Below are positions 22,378 through 30,409 of a stretch of 33,797 nucleotides of DNA, piece by piece. The notes beneath the pieces were generated by a model. It did not search any database. It worked only from the letters and a program-made list of their open reading frames with translations, and had not been told where the DNA came from. Position numbers and translations under genes: made by a program. Origin of the DNA: Candidatus Moraniibacteriota bacterium (GTDB lineage Bacteria; Patescibacteriota; Minisyncoccia; Moranbacterales; UBA1568); assembly GCA_018062205.1 (NCBI GenBank), contig JAGOSP010000012.1, positions 1 to 33,797 on the forward strand. The letters run 5' to 3'. Within the stretch, counting starts at the first letter, position 1. Each line of letters begins with the position of its first letter.

Positions 22378-22833
22378 CTAGCAACCTGCAGCAAAAATAA
22401 CGCCGGTGTTTTGTATCGATGTGCTATCAACAGTTTCACAAGCGACAGCAGCTGGCGAAGTTCCAAGATCTGCCGATTGGACATCTATCTGGAAGTCTCC
22501 ATTCCCTGTGAGACCGCAGTTCGCTACGTCCGTACCAGTCACAATATCACCAGCCACAACGGCGTCACGAACAGCACTCGCCGTGTCACCATCTATTCTG
22601 TTGTTGTCTGTCGGCATCATCGCTTCGACAATGGCCTCACTCAGAACGGCGCCGTCACAAGCGATCATAATAGCGGCCTGCAGTGAATGTACTTGCGCTT
22701 TGAATGCAGCGACATTCGCCTTCTCACGAGCGTTTGAAAGTGAGACCAATACAATAGAAGCGAGAATACCGATAATTGCGATGACGATTAAGAGTTCAAT
22801 AAGAGTGAAACCCTTCTGAGACTGATTTTTCAT
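22378..22833 (-). CDS. Type IV pilin, copy 2
   Basis: A 151-aa pilin with the same leader, N-terminal helix and cysteine pattern as copy 1. It differs in the middle of the globular part (about residues 65-120), for example [12 protein letters not shown] and [12 protein letters not shown]. The ATG follows AAAGGAGGTGAGGGT, an extended match to the 16S rRNA 3' end, as expected for a very abundant protein. The pilin is assembled at the membrane by PilC/PilB. The globular domain carries the differences between copies, so different surfaces are plausible. Confidence 0.93.
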   Translation of the reverse strand: MKNQSQKGFTLIELLIVIAIIGILASIVLVSLSNAREKANVAAFKAQVHSLQAAIMIACDGAVLSEAIVEAMMPTDNNRIDGDTASAVRDAVVAGDIVTGTDVANCGLTGNGDFQIDVQSADLGTSPAAVACETVDSTSIQNTGVIFAAGC

Positions 22834-22864
22834 ACCCTCACCTCCTTTCTGTTTAGAATTTTTA
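22831..22864 (-). repeat. Duplicated pilin 5' leader (also at 23300-23333)
   Basis: About 34 bp including the start codon, the extended SD and an upstream AT-rich stretch are identical before copies 2 and 3. Copy 1 lacks it. Confidence 0.8.
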
Positions 22865-22888
22865 CTTTGTTCTTTCTTTTAAAACTCA

Positions 22889-23302
22889 CTAGCAACCTGC
22901 AGCAAAGATAACACCGGTTTCTTCTATAAATGTCGTCCCATCTCCTGCGCACAAAACAGCGGGGGCAGAAGTACCAATATTCACCGATTCAACAAGAATC
23001 TGGAAGCTCCCTGAACCAACAGCTCCACAATCCATTGCAGTGATATCAGCAGCAACAACCGCATTAATCCTATTATTTGATGTAGGCATGATTGAGTTCA
23101 CAAGAACTTCGTCAAAATCTGCCGTGTCACACTCGCTCAACAACGCTGTTTGCAATGAATGTACTTGTGCCTTATATGCAGCGATGTTCGCCTTTTCACG
23201 AGCGTTCGAAAGTGAGACCAATACAATAGAAGCGAGAATACCGATAATTGCGATGACGATTAAGAGTTCAATAAGAGTGAAGCCTTTTAGATTTTTTTTC
23301 AT
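22889..23302 (-). CDS. Type IV pilin, copy 3 (first in the transcript)
   Basis: A 137-aa pilin starting [14 protein letters not shown], with the same helix and stalk but a more diverged globular domain ([20 protein letters not shown]). It keeps four cysteines and the VIFAAGC ending. The ATG at 23302 is chosen because the pilin leader then has six residues and AAAGGAGGTGAGGGT lies directly upstream; a longer frame to 23371 would read through that SD. It is the first pilin after pilC (138 bp), probably with its own promoter (TACAAT at 23382-23377 with a poor -35). Confidence 0.92.
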   Translation of the reverse strand: MKKNLKGFTLIELLIVIAIIGILASIVLVSLSNAREKANIAAYKAQVHSLQTALLSECDTADFDEVLVNSIMPTSNNRINAVVAADITAMDCGAVGSGSFQILVESVNIGTSAPAVLCAGDGTTFIEETGVIFAAGC

Positions 23303-23439
23303 ACCCTCACCTCCTTTCTGTTTAGAATTTTTATTTTTATACGAAACCCTTCTAGCTTCATTTTCAATCATAATTTATTGTACACTTCTCTCTCTAAAAA
23401 AACTAGTTCCCTGTTCCTCTGTTCCGCTCAATTTCTTCC

Positions 23440-24648
23440 TTACAGTTTCCCTGCGATATCATAAATCGGCATAAGAATACCCACTACCATAATTCCGACG
23501 CCAATACCAAGAAACACGATAAGAATTGGTTCAATAAGGGAGGTCATGTTGCGCGTAATATTCTCCACTTCCGAGCGATAAAAATCGGCTACACCATCAA
23601 GTACCTTCGCAACTGAACCTGATTCCTCACCAATCTTAATCATCTGAGATACAATAGGCGGGATCACTGGCGAACGAAGAAACACCTTACTCATTGCTCC
23701 ACCTGTTTTCACCTCTTCTGCAGAACGCAAAATAACCTCACGAAAAACAAGATTTCCTGTTACATCGCTGACAATAATAAGTGCTTTCACGATAGGAATT
23801 CCTCCATTCAAAAGCGAACTCATATTCTCTGCAAAACGCGTGATATACACATACTTCATTAAATTCCCAAATACTGGAAGTTTCAGAACCACACGATTCC
23901 AATCAGCTTGTCCTGCCGGAGTATTAATATAATAATAAAATGAAAAACTTGCTGCGAAAAAGACTAGCAATACTGCCCACCAATACATCTGCATGAAGTC
24001 ACCAATCCACATGAGGACTTCTGTATACCACGGAATAGCGACTCCAAGGTCACGAATCAAACCCGACAATTTTGGTAGAATAAAAGTTACAACGAGAAAA
24101 CCAATAATCAAAGCGGCTGCAAGAACAAATCCTGGGTAAAACAACGCCCCCTTAATCTTCGCCGAAAGCTGATAATTCTTTTCGATATTTTCAGCAACAA
24201 CTTCGATTGCTCGCTGAAGAGTCCCGGAAACTTCTCCTGCTCGAAGCATATTAATCACTAATGGTTCAAATACTGTGGGATGTTTTTCCAAACTTTCAGA
24301 AAATGATGATCCATCTTCTACATCGTCCTCTATTTCTTTAAGAACAATTCTCAAATATCTATTTGGTGATTGATCAGCAAGGGTATTCAAAGCCGAAACC
24401 ATAGGAACGCGCGCGCTAATCAATGTCGCCAATTGGCGAAACATCACCATGAGCTCTTTTTGCGACACTCCCTCCCAAAGTTTTGAGAGATCCCGAACAA
24501 AAGCAATATCACGCCGCTCTTCTTGAACGGAAAACGGGATAAGTCCATTGTTTTGAAGAACTTGAATGGCAGCTTCTCGATTCAGAGCCTCCACAATACC
24601 CGATCTCTCTTGCCCTGCTTCAGTTTTTGCTTTGAATACAAATTTCAT
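23440..24648 (-). CDS. pilC: Type IV pilus inner-membrane platform protein PilC
   Basis: A 402-aa protein of the GspF/PilC family. The N-terminus MKFVFKAKTEAGQERSGIVEALN is followed by two GspF repeats (about 65-190 and 270-395), each with an MFRQLATLISARVPMVSAL-type or TRFAENMSSLLNGGIPIVKAL-type helix pair, and three membrane helices (near 165-190, 215-235 and 370-395). It is the platform on which the PilB and PilT motors act. It is the last machine gene before the pilins. Confidence 0.95.
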   Translation of the reverse strand: MKFVFKAKTEAGQERSGIVEALNREAAIQVLQNNGLIPFSVQEERRDIAFVRDLSKLWEGVSQKELMVMFRQLATLISARVPMVSALNTLADQSPNRYLRIVLKEIEDDVEDGSSFSESLEKHPTVFEPLVINMLRAGEVSGTLQRAIEVVAENIEKNYQLSAKIKGALFYPGFVLAAALIIGFLVVTFILPKLSGLIRDLGVAIPWYTEVLMWIGDFMQMYWWAVLLVFFAASFSFYYYINTPAGQADWNRVVLKLPVFGNLMKYVYITRFAENMSSLLNGGIPIVKALIIVSDVTGNLVFREVILRSAEEVKTGGAMSKVFLRSPVIPPIVSQMIKIGEESGSVAKVLDGVADFYRSEVENITRNMTSLIEPILIVFLGIGVGIMVVGILMPIYDIAGKL

Positions 24649-24680
24649 ACCGCAAAAAATATTATTTTATCACTAATAAT

Positions 24681-25775
24681 TTAGCCTTTTTCAGCCATTT
24701 TCGCGATAATCATCTGGAGATAGTCCTGATTTTTCGCATAAGAGAAAGCATCTTCAACCGAAATTAATCCCTGACGAACCAGTTCCGCAAGAGAACGATC
24801 AAGCGACACCATACCTTCCTTGAGACTCGTCTCAATAACACCATCAATTTGATGCACCTTATTCTCGCGAATAAGATTTTCCACCGCATGATTCTTAAAC
24901 ATAATCTCGACTGCCGGTACGCGTCCTCCACCTACCTGAGGAAGAAGGCGTTGGGAAATAACCCCAAGCAAAACGCTTGCTAGCTGGGATCGAATTTGAT
25001 TCTGCTGATAGGCAGGAAACACATCTATGATACGATCGATTGTTTGTGAACTATCATTTGTATGAAGCGTTGCAAAAATCAAATGCCCTGTTTCAGCTGC
25101 GGTCATAGCAGTACTAATGGTCTCCAAGTCACGCAACTCACCCAGAAGCACGACGTTTGCGTCCTCACGAAAAACAGCTCGTAATGCTTCTGGAAAACTT
25201 TTTGCATCTCGACCAATTTCGCGTTGATTGATAATGCACCGATCCTGACTATACACGAATTCAATTGGATCTTCGATGGTCAAAATATGCTTATCATAAT
25301 TATGATTAATAAAATCAATAATCGCTGCAAGGGTGGTCGACTTTCCGTGTCCAACTGGTCCGGTTACCAGTACAAGTCCTTGCGAATATTTAGTGTAATT
25401 ATAAAGAGCTGTCGGAACATTAAGATCCTCCAGACTCCGAAGTCGGTCCATAACAAAACGCATGGTGACACTAATATACCCCTTTTGAAAGAAAACATTA
25501 ACGCGAAAACGAGCTCGCTCTTCAAATGCATATGAAAAATCCGCATGCCCCTTCGCTAATAATTCTTCCTGTTTTTCATCGGTCAAAATAGCCTGTGACA
25601 ATGCCTTCGTATCATCAGGAGTTAAAACCTTTTCCTGAACAATCGGTACCAGCTTCCCATCAATACGCAAGGTTGGATGGCGCCCAACAACCAAATGCAA
25701 ATCCGATGCTTTCTGCTGTCCGACAAGAAACAGGAGATTCTTTATCCGTTGATCTGCATGTAGATTTGTTTCCAT
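24681..25775 (-). CDS. pilT: Type IV pilus retraction ATPase PilT
   Basis: A 364-aa hexameric ATPase. The N-terminal PAS-like domain (ASDLHLVVGRHPTLRIDG) precedes Walker A GPVGHGKSTT (about 141-150), the Asp box TIEDPIEFV, Walker B VVLLGELRD and the His box HLIFATLHTNDSSQTIDRIIDVFP. Walker A has VGH where most PilT have TGS, and Walker B has GELRD for GEMRD; the catalytic Lys and Glu are kept. PilT depolymerises the pilus, needed for twitching and DNA uptake. An internal promoter lies at 25822-25851. Confidence 0.93.
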   Translation of the reverse strand: METNLHADQRIKNLLFLVGQQKASDLHLVVGRHPTLRIDGKLVPIVQEKVLTPDDTKALSQAILTDEKQEELLAKGHADFSYAFEERARFRVNVFFQKGYISVTMRFVMDRLRSLEDLNVPTALYNYTKYSQGLVLVTGPVGHGKSTTLAAIIDFINHNYDKHILTIEDPIEFVYSQDRCIINQREIGRDAKSFPEALRAVFREDANVVLLGELRDLETISTAMTAAETGHLIFATLHTNDSSQTIDRIIDVFPAYQQNQIRSQLASVLLGVISQRLLPQVGGGRVPAVEIMFKNHAVENLIRENKVHQIDGVIETSLKEGMVSLDRSLAELVRQGLISVEDAFSYAKNQDYLQMIIAKMAEKG

Positions 25776-25821
25776 AGTTTGTATTAATTCATTTGAAGTA
25801 AAGAGTTCCTCTCACTAGTGC

Positions 25822-25851
25822 ATTATAGTATATCCGAGTGAATAAAACCAA
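25822..25851 (-). promoter_or_regulatory. Internal promoter TTGGTT-18-TATAAT before pilT
   Basis: Minus-strand TTGGTT (25851-25846), 18 bp, TATAAT (25827-25822), in the 80-bp spacer between pilB and pilT; predicted leader about 40 nt. It would allow pilT-pilC-pilins to be expressed without the upstream genes. Confidence 0.5.
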
Positions 25852-25855
25852 AATT

Positions 25856-27502
25856 TTATTCTTCGTCAATTAACAACTTTCCCTCGGTGGCCCTCTCGAC
25901 TTCTGCAAGTGTTGTTATACCGAGCAACACCTTAAGGAGACCATCTTCTTTCATGCTAATCATCCCTTGATCCAAAGATTCTTTGCGTAATTCGTGCTCA
26001 TTTGCCTTATGATCAGTAATGATAGCTTTCACCGGATCGGTAATCTCAAACACTTCGTAAATTCCAACTCGACCTTTATGCCCGGTTCTCCCGCAATCCT
26101 CACATCCCATACCTTTAAACACCTTGATCTCTTGATTATCTTTCAAATTGTATGCCTTTTTCTCCTCAAGCGGTATTTCTTTATACATTTGTGTAAGACG
26201 GTCTTTCTGGAGGTCGGTAATTTTCATCTCTATCTTACATTTTTCACAAATTTTCCGCACCAAACGTTGCGCAGCAACCGACTGTAACGAAGATGCCAAA
26301 AGGAAAGACTCCACCCCCATATCAACCAATCTTGGAACGGATCCTATTGCATCATTTGTGTGGAGGGTAGAAAGAACAAGGTGTCCTGTTAGCGCAGCAT
26401 GAATGGCTAATTCAGCCGTTTCATTATCACGAACTTCTCCAACCATAATGATATTCGGATCTTGACGAAGAATCGAACGAAGGCCAGCAGAAAAAGTATA
26501 CCCGATTTCTGGTCGAATTTGACTCTGATTCACCCCATCAATGAAATATTCTACAGGATCCTCAAGTGTCACGATATTACGTTCCTCTTGATTAAGAATT
26601 TGAAGAAAAGCATAGAGAGTAGTCGATTTCCCAGAACCAGTCGGACCAGTAATGAGCACAATACCAAATGGTTCACGAATTTTACTCAGAAGAACAGTTC
26701 GGTTACGTCCCAAAAGTCCGAGTACATCAAAATCACTTACGTTACCCGCTCGGTCTAAAACGCGCATTACGACTTTCTCTCCCTCCATAACTGGCAAAGA
26801 GGAAACGCGGAGGTCAATCGCCCGGCCACTACTCTCAAAGTGAATACGGCCGTCTTGCGGCTTACGCTTCTCATCAATTTTCAGATTAGACAATATCTTA
26901 ATACGCGATACCACTGCTCGTCCAACTTCGAGAGGGAAAACTAATTGTGACTTTAAAACTCCATCTATTCGAAATCGCACACGATAATTCCCCTCAATAG
27001 GCTCGATATGAATATCACTTGCTCGCCCATCAAGCGCGTGCTTCACAATCACTTCTACCAATTTCGCAATAGGTGCATCTTGAAATACTTCACCCTGAAC
27101 AACCTTCTTTTTTTCAGATTCGAGATTAAGTCCGGATTCAGCACCTTTTTTTAAAGAAAGAATCGCATTTTGCAGCGCCTTATCCGTTCCGCTATAATTT
27201 TTCATCACCTCACCAAAAATCGCTGCAGTTGTCTGGTAAATTTCTATGCTGAGCGATTCTTTTTCCGCCAAAAAACGCAACATGTTCATCGCGTCAAAAT
27301 CTGACGGATCAAGCATTGCAATACGTAAGACAGTATCATCTCTTGAAAAACTAAACAGCTGATGCTTACGAGCGGTTGCTTCAGGAATAATTTCTAATAT
27401 CCGTTTTTCGAGCTGCTTGGGATATTCAGAAAGAACCGGTATAGAGCCAGAAGACGTATCGGAAATTTTTGGTATTACTTCTTGTGTTTTTGTTTCTTCC
27501 AT
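25856..27502 (-). CDS. pilB: Type IV pilus extension ATPase PilB
   Basis: A 548-aa GspE/PilB ATPase. An N-terminal MshEN-like region (about 25-130) leads into the ATPase with DIHIEP, Walker A GPTGSGKSTT, Asp box TLEDPVEYF, Walker B IIMVGEVRD and His box GHLVLSTLHTNDAIGSV. The zinc-binding tetracysteine pair is present (CEKC and CEDC, about 95 apart in the C-terminal part). It drives pilus polymerisation with PilC. The ATG at 27502 is preferred to the GTG six bases upstream. Confidence 0.95.
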   Translation of the reverse strand: MEETKTQEVIPKISDTSSGSIPVLSEYPKQLEKRILEIIPEATARKHQLFSFSRDDTVLRIAMLDPSDFDAMNMLRFLAEKESLSIEIYQTTAAIFGEVMKNYSGTDKALQNAILSLKKGAESGLNLESEKKKVVQGEVFQDAPIAKLVEVIVKHALDGRASDIHIEPIEGNYRVRFRIDGVLKSQLVFPLEVGRAVVSRIKILSNLKIDEKRKPQDGRIHFESSGRAIDLRVSSLPVMEGEKVVMRVLDRAGNVSDFDVLGLLGRNRTVLLSKIREPFGIVLITGPTGSGKSTTLYAFLQILNQEERNIVTLEDPVEYFIDGVNQSQIRPEIGYTFSAGLRSILRQDPNIIMVGEVRDNETAELAIHAALTGHLVLSTLHTNDAIGSVPRLVDMGVESFLLASSLQSVAAQRLVRKICEKCKIEMKITDLQKDRLTQMYKEIPLEEKKAYNLKDNQEIKVFKGMGCEDCGRTGHKGRVGIYEVFEITDPVKAIITDHKANEHELRKESLDQGMISMKEDGLLKVLLGITTLAEVERATEGKLLIDEE

Positions 27503-27528
27503 AAGCACTCTTCCCTCTTCTGTTCCTC

Positions 27529-28380
27529 CTATTTAATAAATGGATTTGTTTTTCCAAGAGGATTAGCAGCAGGCAATTCCGGGGTAACCCCCTGTTTATT
27601 CTGACGAATCATCGCGAGTGTTTCAAAATCAAGTTTTGTCTTTTCGAAAACATCGTCTCCAATAGCCGATACTATTGATACCTTTGGAAGTAATAAGAAC
27701 CGCACTGCTAGTGTTGAATAGAGAATATCAAGATTTTCTTTTTCAGCCGCAGCTCCTGTTGGCGCACCGGCTGACTGATCCTGTTCTTTCCCAAGTTTTA
27801 ACTCCTTAGGAAGAAAGAAACGTTTTGCATGGACAACACGCGAATAGAAATCCCTAGTTGCTTCGTAAGAACCAGCTGTTTTAATAGTTATACCAAGTGT
27901 ATCTGGAACATATGTTCGATGAGGAACGACCAGATCAGATTCTACTGATTCTCCATCAACTGCCTTTGCAATTAAAATCCCCGCACTATCCTGCATGACC
28001 TCTTCTGCTATAACCGGAACTAGGCCTGTTTTTTTTGCATCTTCCACAGTCACAGAAACAACGGTTACACCGCTCTGATCAGCCAGAAAATTCAATTGAT
28101 CAATTCCTCTCTCAATGTCAGAACTTGCAGGGAAATATATCTGTCGAAGAAAATCTGCGTCTGTCATCGCTGATTCGCTATCGGACTGAGATGTTGCTAT
28201 CTGCTCCTGCATCGACTTAATATTCAGCGAGATCCTCTCCAAAGAAGCCAATTGGGCACGAAGCCTCTCTAATTGATACTGTTTTTTTAATAAAAGAACA
28301 ACGTCTGGTTTCACATAGCTAATAGCAATTACCAGCGTACAAATAACCAGGAATGGTATGGCAAGCAACTTGAAGCTCAT
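27529..28380 (-). CDS. pilO: PilO-like pilus assembly protein
   Basis: A 283-aa protein with one N-terminal membrane helix (about 5-25), a coiled coil (about 33-70) and a ferredoxin-like periplasmic-type domain, the PilO layout. Sequence similarity to PilO is weak, and the identification rests mainly on layout and position between pilN and pilB. The segment IDQLNFLADQSGVTVVSV is the best PilO-like motif. With PilM and PilN it makes the alignment complex joining cytosolic ATPases to the platform. It is longer than the usual 200 residues by a C-terminal part rich in polar residues and Pro. Confidence 0.7.
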   Translation of the reverse strand: MSFKLLAIPFLVICTLVIAISYVKPDVVLLLKKQYQLERLRAQLASLERISLNIKSMQEQIATSQSDSESAMTDADFLRQIYFPASSDIERGIDQLNFLADQSGVTVVSVTVEDAKKTGLVPVIAEEVMQDSAGILIAKAVDGESVESDLVVPHRTYVPDTLGITIKTAGSYEATRDFYSRVVHAKRFFLPKELKLGKEQDQSAGAPTGAAAEKENLDILYSTLAVRFLLLPKVSIVSAIGDDVFEKTKLDFETLAMIRQNKQGVTPELPAANPLGKTNPFIK

Positions 28381-28401
28381 AACTATAAAGTATAAAAATT
28401 A

Positions 28402-28953
28402 TTATTTTTGTTCATTCCAAGCCGTAGTAATCTGAAAATTAATTACTGGTGGAGCGCCTTCTTCATCTTTTTTTTGCGAAATATTTGATACAAAAGTATG
28501 AGAAAAGAGCGGTGAAGACTTAAATGCCATGAGCTGTTGTGCTACTTCTTTGTACCCAAAAGCCTCCCCTTTGAGGGTTATAACATTGTTTTCAAAATCA
28601 TATTCAAAATCTGTCAAAAGATTTGTCGGCAAAATAACCCCTTCAAGCCCCGTTAAAATAGTTTTTGGATATATCTGATTTACTTTTTCTTGATTAATTA
28701 AACTCAAACGAGCATCCACATCAGCAATATCGTTCACCACTCCGCCCTCAAAACTCGCTTTTTTTTCTGTTATCTGTTGTTCTACTCCTGTAATTTTTTT
28801 ATCATATGAGGACATACCCACCCGAACACCCCCCCAGACCGCTAATGTCAAAAGAAACAAACCGAATACAACCAAGCGCCCCTTCTCGCTCCCACTCTTT
28901 GCCTGGTACGCTGATTTTTCTACGATAGATTGTGATAAGTTCACTCCTGGCAT
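28402..28953 (-). CDS. pilN: PilN-like pilus assembly protein
   Basis: A 183-aa protein with a short cytosolic N-terminus starting MPGVNLSQ (compatible with the INLLP-type PilM-binding peptide), a membrane helix (about 28-47), a coiled coil and a small extracytoplasmic domain. It is placed by layout and by its position directly after pilM. The N-terminal peptide would bind PilM in the cytosol. Spacing to pilO is 21 bp. Confidence 0.75.
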   Translation of the reverse strand: MPGVNLSQSIVEKSAYQAKSGSEKGRLVVFGLFLLTLAVWGGVRVGMSSYDKKITGVEQQITEKKASFEGGVVNDIADVDARLSLINQEKVNQIYPKTILTGLEGVILPTNLLTDFEYDFENNVITLKGEAFGYKEVAQQLMAFKSSPLFSHTFVSNISQKKDEEGAPPVINFQITTAWNEQK

Positions 28954-28998
28954 AATATTTCTCTTTTATTTTATGACTTCTTAATCAATGTTAGTATA

Positions 28999-30120
28999 CT
29001 ACACTTTCTTTTGAAACATAGTATTGAATCCTCCGAGAAAACCTCGCCCTTGTTTTTTTGAATTAATAAAACTTTCTGCACCTCCCAGTGCCAACCCAAT
29101 CGCTACCGCAAACGAAGCGCCTGTTTCATGAATCATCACTTGCTGTTTTTCTGTCGCTTGAATCTTTGACCATGGATGACCGATGCTCACTGGGAGCTCA
29201 AATATCGATGAAAGATATTCCACAAGACCTACTAAACGAGAGGATCCTCCTGAAAGGATAATCTCCGTCACTTTCGATTCGGGATGTTTTTCTTCGTGAG
29301 AAGCAATCACTCTTTTCGTTTCCGTGATGATCACCTGTAAAGTAGGGAAAACAACTGCTGATTCACGTTGATTTAGAAAGTCTTTTCCGCTTTTCTTGAG
29401 CTCTTCTGCCCGAGACCGAGCGACCTCAATGGTATCTGACAATGTCCGGGTCATGTCTTTCCCGCCCGTATCTATATTCCGACTCAATTTTACTGAACCA
29501 TCATTCGTCAAAATAATGTTAGTTGCGCGAGATCCGATATCAATCAAAATTTTTGCTCCTGACCCAGGACATTTTTCCAACAAAGCTCGCACTATCGCAA
29601 AAGTTTCTATCTCAAGCAAGCTCATTTCCAAGGATGCTTGCTGAATGTATGTCCGATATCGATCAACTTCTTTTCTCAGAGCAGCAACAAGAAGCACTTC
29701 CATGATCACATCTCCCTCGCTTCCTTTTCTTCTTTCGATAATCTCCCAAGAAAGAGCGACATCATCGAGCGATGCGGTTGGTACATATTTATGCGCTTCA
29801 AACTGCACTGCTTCGCTCATTTGTGATTCGTCTAACGAAGGAAATTCCACAAGTGTTATCAATCCCGTATAAGCAGGCATCCCAACACACGCCTTCTTGG
29901 CTTTTGGGTTCATTTTAACCAAAAGAGCATTCAGATACAGATTGACTGCCTCATCATATGTGTAAGTCGCATTTTTCAATTCTTCTTCAAGGCGCGAAAA
30001 ATCAGCTACTCCATAATTTACAAGGACAAGCTTTTCGTTAATCAACTCAAACTCGACTGCCTTTAAAGCAGTTGTCCCAAAATCAACACCCAAAAAACGA
30101 GGATTCCCAAAAAAAGACAT
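28999..30120 (-). CDS. pilM: Pilus assembly ATPase PilM (actin-like)
   Basis: A 373-aa protein of the FtsA/actin-like fold. Phosphate 1 motif FLGVDFGTTALKAVEF (about 9-24), phosphate 2 KILIDIGSRATNIIL and the adenosine motif IILSGGSSRLVGLVEYLS are visible. PilM binds the N-terminal peptide of PilN and, in known systems, PilB/PilT. It is the first gene of the pil operon, divergent from clpC. No SD is visible. Confidence 0.93.
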   Translation of the reverse strand: MSFFGNPRFLGVDFGTTALKAVEFELINEKLVLVNYGVADFSRLEEELKNATYTYDEAVNLYLNALLVKMNPKAKKACVGMPAYTGLITLVEFPSLDESQMSEAVQFEAHKYVPTASLDDVALSWEIIERRKGSEGDVIMEVLLVAALRKEVDRYRTYIQQASLEMSLLEIETFAIVRALLEKCPGSGAKILIDIGSRATNIILTNDGSVKLSRNIDTGGKDMTRTLSDTIEVARSRAEELKKSGKDFLNQRESAVVFPTLQVIITETKRVIASHEEKHPESKVTEIILSGGSSRLVGLVEYLSSIFELPVSIGHPWSKIQATEKQQVMIHETGASFAVAIGLALGGAESFINSKKQGRGFLGGFNTMFQKKV

Positions 30121-30150
30121 GTATTTCTTTGTTTGTATTTTGACAATTTC

Positions 30151-30180
30151 ATTTTATCACACTCAATCAAGATATAACAA
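30151..30180 (-). promoter_or_regulatory. Candidate promoter of the pil operon
   Basis: Minus-strand TTGTTA (30180-30175), 18 bp, TAAAAT (30156-30151); start near 30144 and leader about 24 nt before pilM. Confidence 0.45.
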
Positions 30181-30336
30181 TATAATACTGTTCTCGAAAA
30201 CTACTTCTTCATGAAAAAAGAGCCCACAAAAAAAAGGATGTCCTCTTTTCAACATCTCAAGTAAATTATATCCGCAATAAAGGCGATACATTTTGTCCAG
30301 AATACGAATAAAATAAAAAAAATACTATCCTTTCCA
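30181..30336. other. Divergent spacer pilM / clpC with a short repeat
   Basis: AT-rich. GCCCACAAAAAAA occurs at 30222-30234 and again at 30347-30359 inside the clpC promoter spacer. A weak AAAAGAG...CTCTTTT pairing (about 30216-30249) surrounds the first copy. No CIRCE or CtsR-type operator could be recognised. Confidence 0.35.
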
Positions 30337-30365
30337 TTGACAGAGTGCCCACAAAAAAATAGAAT
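30337..30365 (+). promoter_or_regulatory. Promoter TTGACA-17-TAGAAT of clpC-comF
   Basis: TTGACA (30337-30342), 17 bp, TAGAAT (30360-30365); start near 30372, a leader of about 38 nt with no SD before the ATG at 30410 (the upstream bases are C/T rich). Confidence 0.7.
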
Positions 30366-30409
30366 ACGCCTACCCAAATAGATAATCTTCCCTTGCTTTA
30401 CTCCCCCCT

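Noticed and set aside
22406-22819. Plus-strand frame antisense to pilin copy 2, with a related one at 22102-22320
   Set aside because: Both are mirror images of the duplicated pilin genes; their similarity to each other reflects the duplication only.
21861-23333. CRISPR-like or other spaced repeat array
   Set aside because: The repeats are hundreds of bases long and coding; they are duplicated pilin genes.
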